From Chloroflexota bacterium (GTDB lineage Bacteria > Cyanobacteriota > Vampirovibrionia > Obscuribacterales > Obscuribacteraceae), in NCBI GenBank assembly GCA_005240105.1, contig SBAT01000170.1:1-12743 (forward strand): a DNA stretch of 12,743 nucleotides. The letters are read 5' to 3'. The notes beneath the pieces were generated by a model that worked only from the letters and a program-made list of their open reading frames with translations, did not search any database and was not told where the DNA came from. Of the stretch, positions 1 to 7,132 are shown in pieces. The position numbers and the translations under genes were made by a program. Every line of letters begins with the position of its first letter. Position 1 is the stretch's first letter.

Positions 1-51
1 AAGTTTATGTCAACGTCATCGATTGTATGCAGACGTTATATTCTTTTTGCC

Positions 52-80
52 TTGACGTAGGCGTGTGCAGCAAATACGAT
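52..80 (+). promoter_or_regulatory. Probable sigma70 promoter of the min operon
   Basis: A -35-like TTGACG (52-57) and a -10-like TACGAT (75-80) are separated by exactly 17 bp, which is the optimal spacing. Transcription would begin near position 87 and give a leader of about 75 nt before the minC start codon at 161. The leader contains a small hairpin, GCGGT (105-109) pairing with ACCGC (116-120). No other comparable promoter is seen before minD, minE or rodA, in line with a single operon. The call is by eye. Confidence 0.5.
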
Positions 81-160
81 CAACAAGGAATTTTTCAGTA
101 CTTGGCGGTTGCAAGACCGCTCCAAAAATACTTGTGGTATATACACTCGAGCAGGAAACG

Positions 161-979
161 ATGTCTAAAATTGCTATTATTAGTCAGCCAGATCAGGGTA
201 TCCTCGTAGACATAAGTGGCTGCGTGGATATAGAAGAAGCCCGTGAGCATTTGGTCTCTTCGCTTGAAGTATCCAGCCAGCTTCCACCAGGAACAAAAGT
301 TGATCTCAAATTGGGCGCCATTCTTTTGAACGAAGAAGATGTCGACCAGGTCGTTGGTTTGGCTAAACAGAGTGGTATCACTTTCAACCAAGTATTTGCC
401 ACCAACAATCAGACAAAAGAAGCTCTACAGTCACGCAAACTCAATGTCGCTAAAAGAGTGGCCGCCAGCTTGAGCGCACTAATTGCTGATGCTGCTGTTA
501 TGGAAGCCGCTGCTCAAGCTGAAGAAGCAAAAGCTACCGAGAAAGCTCCGGCAACAACAGAAAAGCCGGCTGCTGAACAAGGTTACGCCGGTCCTGGTTG
601 CGAGGAAAATTCAACCACAACTGCAAAAGCAGAGGCTTCCCAAGCTCCGCAAGTCCTCTACTTAAAGCAAAACCTGCGTTCCGGACAATCTGTAAGTCAC
701 AAGGGTCATCTAGTTATCTTTGGTGACGTCAACCCGGGCGCTGAAGTTGTAGCAGAAGGCGACATCACTGTCTGGGGTGCACTGCGCGGTATGGCTCATG
801 CCGGTTCCAACGGCAACGAGCAAGCCGAAATTCGCGCCTTGCGTCTGCAACCAATTCAATTGCGTATTGCCCATTCCATTGCTAGATCTCCAGACAAACC
901 AAAGTCTGGAACGCTGGTTCCTGAAACAGCCAGAGTCGTGAATGGACAAATTCGTATCCAAGCAAATATTCCTGAGTAA
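161..979 (+). CDS. minC: Septum site-determining protein MinC
   Basis: MinC inhibits FtsZ polymerisation away from mid-cell and is recruited to the membrane by MinD. The protein is 272 aa. Residues 1-110 form the variable N-terminal FtsZ-inhibiting domain. Residues 112-162 are a low-complexity linker rich in Ala, Glu, Lys and Thr. Residues 163-272 form the beta-helical dimerisation and MinD-binding domain, with the diagnostic IFGDVNPGAEVVAEGDI stretch (187-202) and WGALRGMAHAG (205-215). I chose the ATG at 161 because AGGAA sits just upstream. An in-frame ATG at 65 would add 32 residues that match no MinC feature and would start upstream of the likely transcription start. minD follows after 39 bp. 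The linker is the only unusual part. Identity is secure from the C-terminal domain and the minD-minE context. Confidence 0.95.
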   Translation: MSKIAIISQPDQGILVDISGCVDIEEAREHLVSSLEVSSQLPPGTKVDLKLGAILLNEEDVDQVVGLAKQSGITFNQVFATNNQTKEALQSRKLNVAKRVAASLSALIADAAVMEAAAQAEEAKATEKAPATTEKPAAEQGYAGPGCEENSTTTAKAEASQAPQVLYLKQNLRSGQSVSHKGHLVIFGDVNPGAEVVAEGDITVWGALRGMAHAGSNGNEQAEIRALRLQPIQLRIAHSIARSPDKPKSGTLVPETARVVNGQIRIQANIPE

Positions 980-1018
980 CCACGTAAATAAAACTTCCAT
1001 TGAGGTAAGGGTAAACAA

Positions 1019-1834
1019 ATGAGCGGCAAAGTAATAGTAATCACCTCAGGTAAGGGCGGTGTCGGTAAGACAACAGCCTCCGCAAACATCGGCACAGCAC
1101 TTGCGCAAACAGGCGCATCGGTTGTGTTGGTGGACATGGATATCGGGTTGCGTAACCTCGACATTCTGATGGGCCTGGAAAATCGCGTTGTCTACAACCT
1201 CGTCGATGTCATCGAAGAGCGTTGCAAACTGCGACAAGCCTTTGTCAAAGACAAGCGCATGCCCAACCTGTGCTTATTGCCCGCAGCACAAACACGCGAT
1301 AAGTCAGCCGTTAATGCCGAACAAATGAAGACTTTGACGGCTGAGCTTAAGACCTTGTTTGATTTCGTATTAATAGATTGCCCAGCCGGTATCGAAAGTG
1401 GCTTCCAAAACGCCATTGCCGGAGCCGAAGAAGCAATCATCATTACGACTCCTGAAATGTCCGCTGTCCGTGACGCTGATCGCGTCATCGGGTTGCTGGA
1501 AGCGCGTAAAGAAGAAATCAAAGAGCATCGCCTGGTTATCAACCGCCTGCGTCCGTCGATGGTGAAGACCAACGACATGATGAGCGTTGATGATGTTCTG
1601 GAAATTCTTTCCGTCAAGTTGCTCGGTGTTATACCGGAAGACGAAGAAATCATCGTCTCCACCAACCGTGGCGAACCAGTTGCCGGAACGGAAAACATGC
1701 GTGCCGGTCTGGCTTACAGAAATATCGCTCGCCGCCTCAAGGGCGAAGACGTGCCTATCATGGACCTCCAGTCTCTCGATGAGACCTGGATGAACAAGCT
1801 AGTCAAGTTCTTCACGCCTGCGGCACGCGCTTAA
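1019..1834 (+). CDS. minD: Septum site-determining ATPase MinD
   Basis: MinD is the membrane-cycling ATPase that carries MinC to the membrane and is released by MinE. The protein is 271 aa, the usual length. It has the deviant Walker A motif SGKGGVGKTT (10-19) with the signature lysine K12 and the P-loop lysine K17. DMDIGLRNLD (39-48) and ENRVVY (54-59) are hallmark MinD segments, and Walker B is FVLIDCPAG (116-124). LPAAQTRDK (87-95) is also typical. The C-terminal end, about 256-271, contains WMNKLVKFF, a short amphipathic helix that serves as membrane-targeting sequence. A strong purine-rich ribosome site (GAGGTAAGGG) precedes the ATG. minE starts 16 bp after the stop. Confidence 0.98.
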   Translation: MSGKVIVITSGKGGVGKTTASANIGTALAQTGASVVLVDMDIGLRNLDILMGLENRVVYNLVDVIEERCKLRQAFVKDKRMPNLCLLPAAQTRDKSAVNAEQMKTLTAELKTLFDFVLIDCPAGIESGFQNAIAGAEEAIIITTPEMSAVRDADRVIGLLEARKEEIKEHRLVINRLRPSMVKTNDMMSVDDVLEILSVKLLGVIPEDEEIIVSTNRGEPVAGTENMRAGLAYRNIARRLKGEDVPIMDLQSLDETWMNKLVKFFTPAARA

Positions 1835-1850
1835 TAAGGAGGAACCAACA

Positions 1851-2114
1851 ATGCAAGTTCTAAATTGGTTTTTCCGTAGCAAGAACGAACCCGCTACCGC
1901 CCGTACACGCGCAAAAGACCGCATGCGTCTCATGCTCATCCATGACCGCCTGGAGCTGCCGGCAGATCGCTTGGCATCCCTCGAAGAGGAACTTATTGCC
2001 GTAGTTGGTCGCTATTTTGAAGTTGACCGTCAAACAACCCGCTTCGATCTGCAACAATATGAGCGGAGGGCGGCATTAATTGCTAACTTCCCTCTAGTTA
2101 GATCCAAAAGCTAG
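1851..2114 (+). CDS. minE: Cell division topological specificity factor MinE
   Basis: MinE stimulates MinD ATPase activity and drives removal of MinCD from the membrane, restricting MinC action to the poles. The protein is 87 aa, normal for the family. Residues 1-9 (MQVLNWFFR) form a hydrophobic/basic membrane-targeting tip. The anti-MinCD helix is at about 21-40 (AKDRMRLMLIHDRLELPADR), followed by the dimerisation domain (EEELIAVVGRYFEVD, 45-59). A full AAGGAGG ribosome site lies upstream of the ATG, overlapping the end of minD, so the two are probably translationally linked. The order minC-minD-minE confirms the call. Confidence 0.97.
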   Translation: MQVLNWFFRSKNEPATARTRAKDRMRLMLIHDRLELPADRLASLEEELIAVVGRYFEVDRQTTRFDLQQYERRAALIANFPLVRSKS

Positions 2115-2128
2115 GTTAAAGACCCAAC

Positions 2129-3427
2129 TTGAACATTCCGCAGCAGCAATACGATCCTACTTTCTTATTGCGGAGTCTATTCCGGCTTGTGTCGGAAATG
2201 GACTGGTGGCTGCTAAGTGTCACTGGGTTCCTAGTAACCATTGGGTTAATGACCCTTGCTCACACTCAATTAGGTATTAGCTTCTACGATAAGCAAATTG
2301 CCTTTGTTTGGGCAGGCCTCGTCTTTCTCATTATTTGTTGGCGCGTACCCTATTTTGTCTGGACGCAAAAATGGGTCGTGCCAATTTTGTACGGCATCAA
2401 CCTGGGACTTCTCCTAGCTGTTATGCTCAAGGGACATTCAGCCCTTGGTGCTCAGCGCTGGTTAGCGATTGGTCCAATCACATTGCAGCCGTCTGAATTA
2501 GCCAAACCGGTAGTAATCTTCACGCTGGCTGCCTGGCTTGGACGAAGACCCATCCGCAGTTTTTTTGATTGCTTCAAAGCTCTCGCCCTGATTGTTCCAC
2601 CGGCATTGCTTGTATTCAAACAACCTGACTTAGGTACATCACTTACATTCGGCGCCATTTATTTGGGCATGTGTTTCTGGTCCGGTGCTACGGCTACAGA
2701 TATTTTGGTATTACTAAGTCCCATCTTGAGTTTGATTTTCAACGCTCTGAATATTCAGTGGTGGGTTCTTTATCTTGTCATATTAGGAGTGGTTCTGCTC
2801 TTTACCTGGAGACCGCGCGACTGGTCATGGCTTATCCGTATAACAATGGTGCTTATTGTATTAGCTGCAAATGCCGGACTTGGTGAAGTCAGACCGCATC
2901 TCTGGGGTATGTTGAAAGACTATCAACAGAAGCGACTGACGTCTTTCCTCAACCCCTATGCCGACCCGCGCGGTTCCGGCTATCACATCTTACAGAGCTT
3001 AATTGCCATAGGCTCCGGCGGAGTAAACGGACAAGGTCTCGGCAAGGGAAACCAGAGTCAAGGTGCATTTATTCCAGAGCGACAAACCGACTTTATCTTT
3101 TCAGTTATCGGCGAAGAACTCGGCTTCAAAATTTCCGCCCTGATCATTGCCGCCTATGGAATTATTAGTTTGCGCGCCCTAAAAATTGCCTATCAAGCAC
3201 GGGAGGAGCCAGTCGGCAGTTTGATTGCCATCGGACTGATGTCGATGTTCCTCTTCCACGTCTTCTTGAACATCGGTATGACCATGGGCATCATGCCTGT
3301 AGCCGGTGTCCCCTTACCGTTTCTCAGTTATGGTGGAACGGCGCTGCTTGTGGATTTGAGCGCAATCGGAATCTTGCAATCAATTAGATTTTTAAACCCG
3401 CCACCAAGACAAGACGTCTGGCGATAA
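2129..3427 (+). CDS. rodA: SEDS peptidoglycan glycosyltransferase, RodA/FtsW type
   Basis: SEDS proteins polymerise lipid II into glycan strands in the periplasm together with a class B penicillin-binding protein. RodA serves elongation, FtsW division. The 432-aa protein has about ten hydrophobic segments. Family signatures are ALGAQRWLAIGPITLQPSEL (105-124), QPDLGTSL (165-172), the large outer loop NPYADPRGSGYH (275-286) with an Asp (D279) in the region of the proposed catalytic residue, IGSGGVNGQGLGKGNQSQ (294-311), PERQTDF (316-322) and PVAGVPLPFLSYGGT (390-404). The QSQ...PERQTDFIF pattern fits RodA better than FtsW. The start is uncertain: TTG at 2129 has only a weak ribosome site, and GTG at 2189 or ATG at 2198 is possible just before the first membrane helix. 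It follows minE by 14 bp, so it is probably cotranscribed. Confidence 0.93.
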   Translation: MNIPQQQYDPTFLLRSLFRLVSEMDWWLLSVTGFLVTIGLMTLAHTQLGISFYDKQIAFVWAGLVFLIICWRVPYFVWTQKWVVPILYGINLGLLLAVMLKGHSALGAQRWLAIGPITLQPSELAKPVVIFTLAAWLGRRPIRSFFDCFKALALIVPPALLVFKQPDLGTSLTFGAIYLGMCFWSGATATDILVLLSPILSLIFNALNIQWWVLYLVILGVVLLFTWRPRDWSWLIRITMVLIVLAANAGLGEVRPHLWGMLKDYQQKRLTSFLNPYADPRGSGYHILQSLIAIGSGGVNGQGLGKGNQSQGAFIPERQTDFIFSVIGEELGFKISALIIAAYGIISLRALKIAYQAREEPVGSLIAIGLMSMFLFHVFLNIGMTMGIMPVAGVPLPFLSYGGTALLVDLSAIGILQSIRFLNPPPRQDVWR

Positions 3428-3441
3428 CAATCCTTCCCAAA

Positions 3442-3587
3442 TTTGTCATTTCGACCGAAGCAGCTTTAGCTGCGGAGTGGAGAAATCTGCGACGAGTGTA
3501 CTCAGCACTAGTGATCACCTGCTGCGTCGAATCCGCACGACAGATTTCTCGACTTCGGGGCTACGCCCCTTCGCTCGAAATGACAAA
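3442..3587. repeat. Palindromic dispersed repeat, copy 1
   Basis: This is a 146-bp imperfect inverted repeat. The outer arms TTTGTCATTTCGACCGAAG (3442-3460) and the reverse complement at 3569-3587 match at 18 of 19 positions. The inner arms end in AGAAATCTG (3481-3489) and CAGATTTCT (3541-3549). Each arm encloses its own small hairpin: CAGC-TTTA-GCTG (3461-3472) on the left and GGGGC-TAC-GCCCC (3557-3569) on the right. The centre holds CTAGTGATCACC (3508-3519), shared with copy 2. It lies between the converging rodA and the - strand gene ending at 3616, so it may also end transcription from both sides. It has no coding capacity of its own. Confidence 0.85.
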
Positions 3588-3615
3588 GTGGTTTGATGTA
3601 TCTCGTTCTTACCTG

Positions 3616-4191
3616 TTATTTAGGATTGAACGACTCTGCTGCCTTATCGGCATTAGCGCGCATACGCACCAGTGTTTCAGCTTCGCTGTTTTCAAATGCG
3701 GAAATTTCCGAACTGGAAACGGACGCTGTGTTGAACTTGCCTGACTGACCAAGTTGCACCATGCGGTCCATGATTGTAAATGTGTCTTCGATATAACGAG
3801 CAAGCGCACGTCCTTGCGGGACGATTTGCTCAACGGTGGCATCGAGGAAGAAGTGCGACTCAACACCCGTCACAGCACTGCCTTCAGTTTCTGAACTGCG
3901 CCACATCGACTGAAAGCGAATTTTCAGCGGCGAACCCGGTTTTGAGGATAATACTAAATTGCGTTCAAAGCCTTGACTGTTGACGACGATTTCACCAACC
4001 AACTCATCAAAGCTTGCTGGTCCGGAGGGCAGCATACCTTGCATGCGACCTGGTGAGGTTCCTAATTCCTGTGCGAGCAGTTCGACTAATGTGGCGAATG
4101 ATGCCACTCCTTGTAAGTCGATTGTCTTACCAGATCCGGTAGGGGGCTTGGCAATATTGTTAGCAGGGGCTTTGAAACCTTCGTTCGTCAT
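3616..4191 (-). CDS. Hypothetical protein, unrecognised family
   Basis: I do not recognise this 191-aa protein. It lacks a signal peptide, membrane segments and cysteines, so a soluble cytoplasmic protein is likely. Residues 1-23 are probably disordered (Asn, Pro, Lys, Gly). The middle (about 24-160) is a mixed helix/strand region with FATLVELLAQELG, FDELVGEIVVNS, a strand pair around LVLSS and LKIRFQSMW, and ALARYIEDTFTIMDRMVQLG. The last 35 residues are polar and rich in Ser, Glu and Ala. I chose the ATG at 4191 because AAGGTG lies 6 nt before it. A GTG at 4200 is in frame but overlaps that ribosome site. It stands alone between a repeat and a divergently transcribed ubiA-like gene. Good codon structure and a plausible start support a real gene. 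Confidence 0.7.
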   Translation of the reverse strand: MTNEGFKAPANNIAKPPTGSGKTIDLQGVASFATLVELLAQELGTSPGRMQGMLPSGPASFDELVGEIVVNSQGFERNLVLSSKPGSPLKIRFQSMWRSSETEGSAVTGVESHFFLDATVEQIVPQGRALARYIEDTFTIMDRMVQLGQSGKFNTASVSSSEISAFENSEAETLVRMRANADKAAESFNPK

Positions 4192-4248
4192 GACTTTCAC
4201 CTTAGTTAGATACGGGGGACTATCTAAATCCTTCCCAATTATTTCCGA

Positions 4249-4277
4249 ATCATGTCAGCACTAGATGCAACTTTCAA
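4249..4277 (-). promoter_or_regulatory. Possible promoter of the hypothetical gene
   Basis: On the - strand, TTGAAA (4277-4272) and CATGAT (4254-4249) are 17 bp apart. The -35 element matches the consensus at five positions and the -10 at four. Transcription would start near 4242, about 50 nt before the start codon at 4191. The remaining intergenic sequence to the ubiA-like gene (4278-4383) must hold the divergent promoter, but I see no convincing element there. Confidence 0.35.
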
Positions 4278-4383
4278 GAAATCAAGCTGAGATTTAAACT
4301 TGCAACAACCCCTTGAAAAGCGCACGCTGTCCTAATTAGTACTTGCCAATGGAAACAACAGGCAAAGCAGTTATCATTGGACG

Positions 4384-5316
4384 ATGGCTACATGTACCGC
4401 TTCAAAACCAGTAGGCAAGCCAAAAGGCAGCCGTGAGCCCAATCCTAAGAAGGGCGGATTTTTTCATGCGCTAACCGAATGGGCTGAAATGATCAAAATA
4501 GAACACACTGTGTTCGCGTTGCCATTTGCCCTATCCGGAATGGTACTCGCAGGGACACAATCGCCAAGTTGGCAAGTGGTATTTTTCATCATACTAGCTT
4601 TTGCCGGAGCGCGCTCGGCAGCTATGACCTTAAATAGAATCATCGATGCCAAAATCGACTTACGCAATCCGCGAACGACATCGCGAGCCATTCCAGCCGG
4701 TCGCATAAGCATGTGGCAAGCATCTGTTCTAGCAGCGGCGTCATTTGCCGTAATGCTTTATGCCGCCAGCAATTTGCCGCCAATTTGCCTGCAATTGTCG
4801 CCAATTGCCATCTTTTGGCTGAGCTTCTATTCCTTTACCAAGCGATTTACCTGGGCATGCCACCTGGCTCTAGGAGTGTCCCTTGGCGGAGCTGCACTAG
4901 GTGGTTGGGTTGCCGCCGGTGGACAATTGAACACGCTTGCACCGTGGGTTTTAGCTGTGGCAGTAGCAACATGGGTTGCCGGATTCGACATCATCTACGC
5001 CTCGCAAGACATTGATTTCGACAACAAAGAAAACCTGCACAGCATCCCAGCCAGGTTTGGTCTGGCAAAAGCCCTGGATATTTCTTCCGGTCTGCACGTA
5101 GTTACTGTCACCGCCCTCTCGTTTTTAGGTTGGGTCCTTGGACTCGGACTCATATATTGGATTGGCGTGACAATGGTTGCCATGATGTTGGCATATGAAC
5201 ATCATCTGGTTAAACCGACGGATTTATCCAAGGTCAACGCAGCTTTCTTCAATATCAATGGCATCGTCAGCATTCTGGCATTTCTGACAATTCTGCTTGA
5301 CAAGTTATTTTCGTGA
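4384..5316 (+). CDS. ubiA: UbiA-family prenyltransferase (4-hydroxybenzoate/MqnP-like)
   Basis: UbiA-type enzymes attach a polyprenyl chain to an aromatic ring in the membrane during quinone synthesis. The 310-aa protein has roughly eight membrane helices. Both Asp-rich, Mg-diphosphate-binding motifs are present: NRIIDAKID (84-92) with D88 and D92, followed by NPRTTSRAIPAGR (95-107), and DIIYASQDIDFD (202-213) followed by HSIPARFG (219-226). This second motif is typical of the UbiA branch found in bacteria that make menaquinone by the futalosine route (MqnP), so mqnP may be the better name. No other mqn or ubi genes are here to decide. Residues 1-30 are a polar, basic extension. The conserved region begins at MIKIEHTVFALPFAL (36-50), so a start at 4489 is not excluded. 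The ATG at 4384 has a poor ribosome site. kdsD follows after 96 bp. Confidence 0.88.
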   Translation: MATCTASKPVGKPKGSREPNPKKGGFFHALTEWAEMIKIEHTVFALPFALSGMVLAGTQSPSWQVVFFIILAFAGARSAAMTLNRIIDAKIDLRNPRTTSRAIPAGRISMWQASVLAAASFAVMLYAASNLPPICLQLSPIAIFWLSFYSFTKRFTWACHLALGVSLGGAALGGWVAAGGQLNTLAPWVLAVAVATWVAGFDIIYASQDIDFDNKENLHSIPARFGLAKALDISSGLHVVTVTALSFLGWVLGLGLIYWIGVTMVAMMLAYEHHLVKPTDLSKVNAAFFNINGIVSILAFLTILLDKLFS

Positions 5317-5412
5317 CGGTTGTGCGCTTGGCAACCAGATTAGTTTCAGTCAACGATTCGCAAGCTTACTGCCAGTAAACTTTACTGACAACACTTCCTT
5401 CGAAGGGTCAAA

Positions 5413-6435
5413 ATGACGTCGAATTTTTCTACAGCGACTACATCTGTTACCTTCAATGCAGACCCTTCCAGTCTGTCCAATCTGGAATTAGGCAAGCAAG
5501 TACTGACGATGGAAGCTCAAGCAATTCTTGCTATGGCAGAACGCCTTTCTCCATCTTTTGAAAATGCAGTCGAACTTATCCTCAATTGCTCTGGCAAAGT
5601 TGTCGTAACAGGCATCGGCAAATCAGGGCATATCGGCAACAAGATTGCCGCCACATTTGCATCGACAGGCACGCCGGCATTTTTCGTCCATCCAGCAGAA
5701 CTACGTCACGGTGATTTCGGCATGCTCGACGAACGTGACCTCTTAATTGCATTATCCGGTTCTGGCGAGACCCAAGAAATTAAGCTCATCCTGGAGCCCA
5801 TCAAGCGTCTTGGTTTGAAAATCGTTGCCTTCACAGGCGGACTGACATCCACGCTGGCAAAATTTTCCGACTTGATAATTGACGTTAAGGTCCCGCGTGA
5901 AGCATGTCCTCTCAACCTGGCACCGACATCATCCACCACAGCAACTCTGGCAATGGGCGATGCGCTGGCTATGGCCGTGATGACAAAAAAAGGATTTGGC
6001 ATCGATGATTTTGCTCGTTCACATCCCGGTGGCGCACTCGGTCAACAACTCCTGCAAATCAAAGACATCATGCATGAAGGTCGCGCGTTGCCGACACTAA
6101 CAGCAGAAACACGATATGCCGAAATCCTTAAAGAAATGAATGAGAAGAATTACGATTTTGCTGTCGTAGTAAATGCGCAAAACAAACTCAGTGGTGTCAT
6201 AACACATGGCGATATGCGCCGTGCTCAGGTCAGGTTTGGCAACGGCATTTTTGAAAAGTGCGCCAAAGACGTTATGTTCGCCAATCCAAAAACAATTTCC
6301 GCCAATTCATTAGCTGTTGAAGCTCTCAAAATGATGGACAAGCACAACATAAGTGACCTACCAATCGTTGATGAAAATGGTTGTCCATTTGGGTTCATCA
6401 GCCTAAAAGATCTCGTTCACGCCGGTGTCATTTGA
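5413..6435 (+). CDS. kdsD: Arabinose-5-phosphate isomerase KdsD/KpsF (SIS + 2 CBS)
   Basis: The enzyme interconverts ribulose 5-phosphate and arabinose 5-phosphate in the cytoplasm, the entry step to Kdo of lipopolysaccharide or capsule. The 340-aa protein has a SIS domain (about 50-190) and two CBS domains (about 219-275 and 287-340). Residues corresponding to the catalytic set known in E. coli KdsD are visible: K70 in GIGKSGH, E119 or E122 in SGSGETQEI, E163 in PREACPLNLAPTSSTT and H204 in RSHPGGALG. HPAELRHGDFGM (93-104) is also typical. AAGGG lies 5-6 nt before the ATG. Residues 1-25 are a Ser/Thr-rich extension. The next gene starts 25 bp after the stop and is probably cotranscribed. No kdsA, kdsB or kdsC is in the window, so actual Kdo synthesis is inferred. 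Confidence 0.93.
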   Translation: MTSNFSTATTSVTFNADPSSLSNLELGKQVLTMEAQAILAMAERLSPSFENAVELILNCSGKVVVTGIGKSGHIGNKIAATFASTGTPAFFVHPAELRHGDFGMLDERDLLIALSGSGETQEIKLILEPIKRLGLKIVAFTGGLTSTLAKFSDLIIDVKVPREACPLNLAPTSSTTATLAMGDALAMAVMTKKGFGIDDFARSHPGGALGQQLLQIKDIMHEGRALPTLTAETRYAEILKEMNEKNYDFAVVVNAQNKLSGVITHGDMRRAQVRFGNGIFEKCAKDVMFANPKTISANSLAVEALKMMDKHNISDLPIVDENGCPFGFISLKDLVHAGVI

Positions 6436-6460
6436 TATCCCAGCCTTAAGAGGTGACCAC

Positions 6461-7132
6461 ATGAATTTCGTATCCGCTCTCGTTCTTGCAATGTTAGCGT
6501 CCGCGGTAATTTGTCTGTCTGGTTCTGCTTGTCCCTGCAATGAAGTGAAAGCATTGGCCGCTAAGCCAATTAACACTTCTGAAAATGTCCTTGATGGTCT
6601 GCGCTGGACACATACTCCCGAATACACCAAAGAATTCACCGAAGCCATCAAACAAGCCCGCGTTGCTTGCCTCAAACACATCGGCAAACCGAACGTCGCT
6701 ATCGTTGCCGACGTTGACGAAACAGTCCTCGATAACCGCCCACATATGGAGCAGAATCCAGTAATCGGCTGGAAAGGTTTCGAGCCTTGGGTGCAGCAAG
6801 CTAAAGCACCGACACTTAAACCTACGGCAGACTTAATCAGCTGGGCACGAAAAAATGGCTACGCAATTTTTCTCGTAACCGGTCGCTACGAAAGCACGCG
6901 CAAAGCAACCATCGAAAACCTCCTCAAAAACGGTGTTGCTTACGACGGACTCCTCATGCGCCAAGATGGCAACCACGTACCTGCTGAAGAATTCAAATCC
7001 GCTTACAGAAAAGCAATCGAAGACATGGGCTTTAGGATCGTCTTGAACATAGGCGACCAAGTATCTGATCTTCTCGGCGGCTACTCCGAAGAATGCATCA
7101 AATTACCTAACAAGATGTATTTCATCAACTAG
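6461..7132 (+). CDS. Exported HAD-family (IIIB) acid phosphatase
   Basis: This 223-aa protein belongs to the class B/plant-type acid phosphatase group of HAD hydrolases, which remove phosphate from monoesters. Visible motifs are the nucleophile motif VADVDETVLDN (82-92; D84, D86), motif II LVTGR (138-142), a Lys-containing helix (FKSAYRKA, 178-185) and motif IV NIGDQVSDLLGG (196-207; D199, D203). The N-terminus (MNFVSALVLAMLASAVICLS) is a signal peptide. A signal peptidase I site near ALA-A (31-34) is more likely than a lipobox, because the residue three before C24 is Gly. AGAGGTGA precedes the ATG at 6461. A GTG at 6425 would lie inside kdsD and spoil the signal peptide. Export to the periplasm makes a KdsC role unlikely. 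The substrate is unknown. Confidence 0.87.
   Translation: MNFVSALVLAMLASAVICLSGSACPCNEVKALAAKPINTSENVLDGLRWTHTPEYTKEFTEAIKQARVACLKHIGKPNVAIVADVDETVLDNRPHMEQNPVIGWKGFEPWVQQAKAPTLKPTADLISWARKNGYAIFLVTGRYESTRKATIENLLKNGVAYDGLLMRQDGNHVPAEEFKSAYRKAIEDMGFRIVLNIGDQVSDLLGGYSEECIKLPNKMYFIN

Noticed and set aside
12..37. AACGTC ... GACGTT inverted repeat upstream of the min promoter as an operator
   Set aside because: Six-base arms with a 14-bp gap are expected by chance in a region of this size; nothing else supports it.
65..160. Upstream in-frame extension of minC (32 residues)
   Set aside because: It has no MinC similarity, lacks a ribosome site, begins before the likely transcription start, and the ATG at 161 has a good ribosome site.
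4120..4150. TGSGKT in the hypothetical protein as a Walker A ATP site
   Set aside because: The Gly or Ala required four residues before GKT is a Pro, the segment lies in a probably disordered N-terminus, and no Walker B follows.
4349..4414. 21-codon reading frame overlapping the ubiA-like start (possible leader peptide)
   Set aside because: It has no ribosome site or codon pattern of note and overlaps the better-supported gene start; such short frames occur by chance.
6461..6560. Lipoprotein signal in the acid phosphatase
   Set aside because: The residues before C24 (G-S-A) do not fit a lipobox, which needs Leu, Val or Ile three before the Cys; an ordinary signal peptide with ALA-A cleavage fits better.
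6461..7132. Acid phosphatase as KdsC
   Set aside because: It has a signal peptide and the DVDETVLDN / NIGDQ motifs of the acid phosphatase B group; KdsC proteins are shorter and cytoplasmic.
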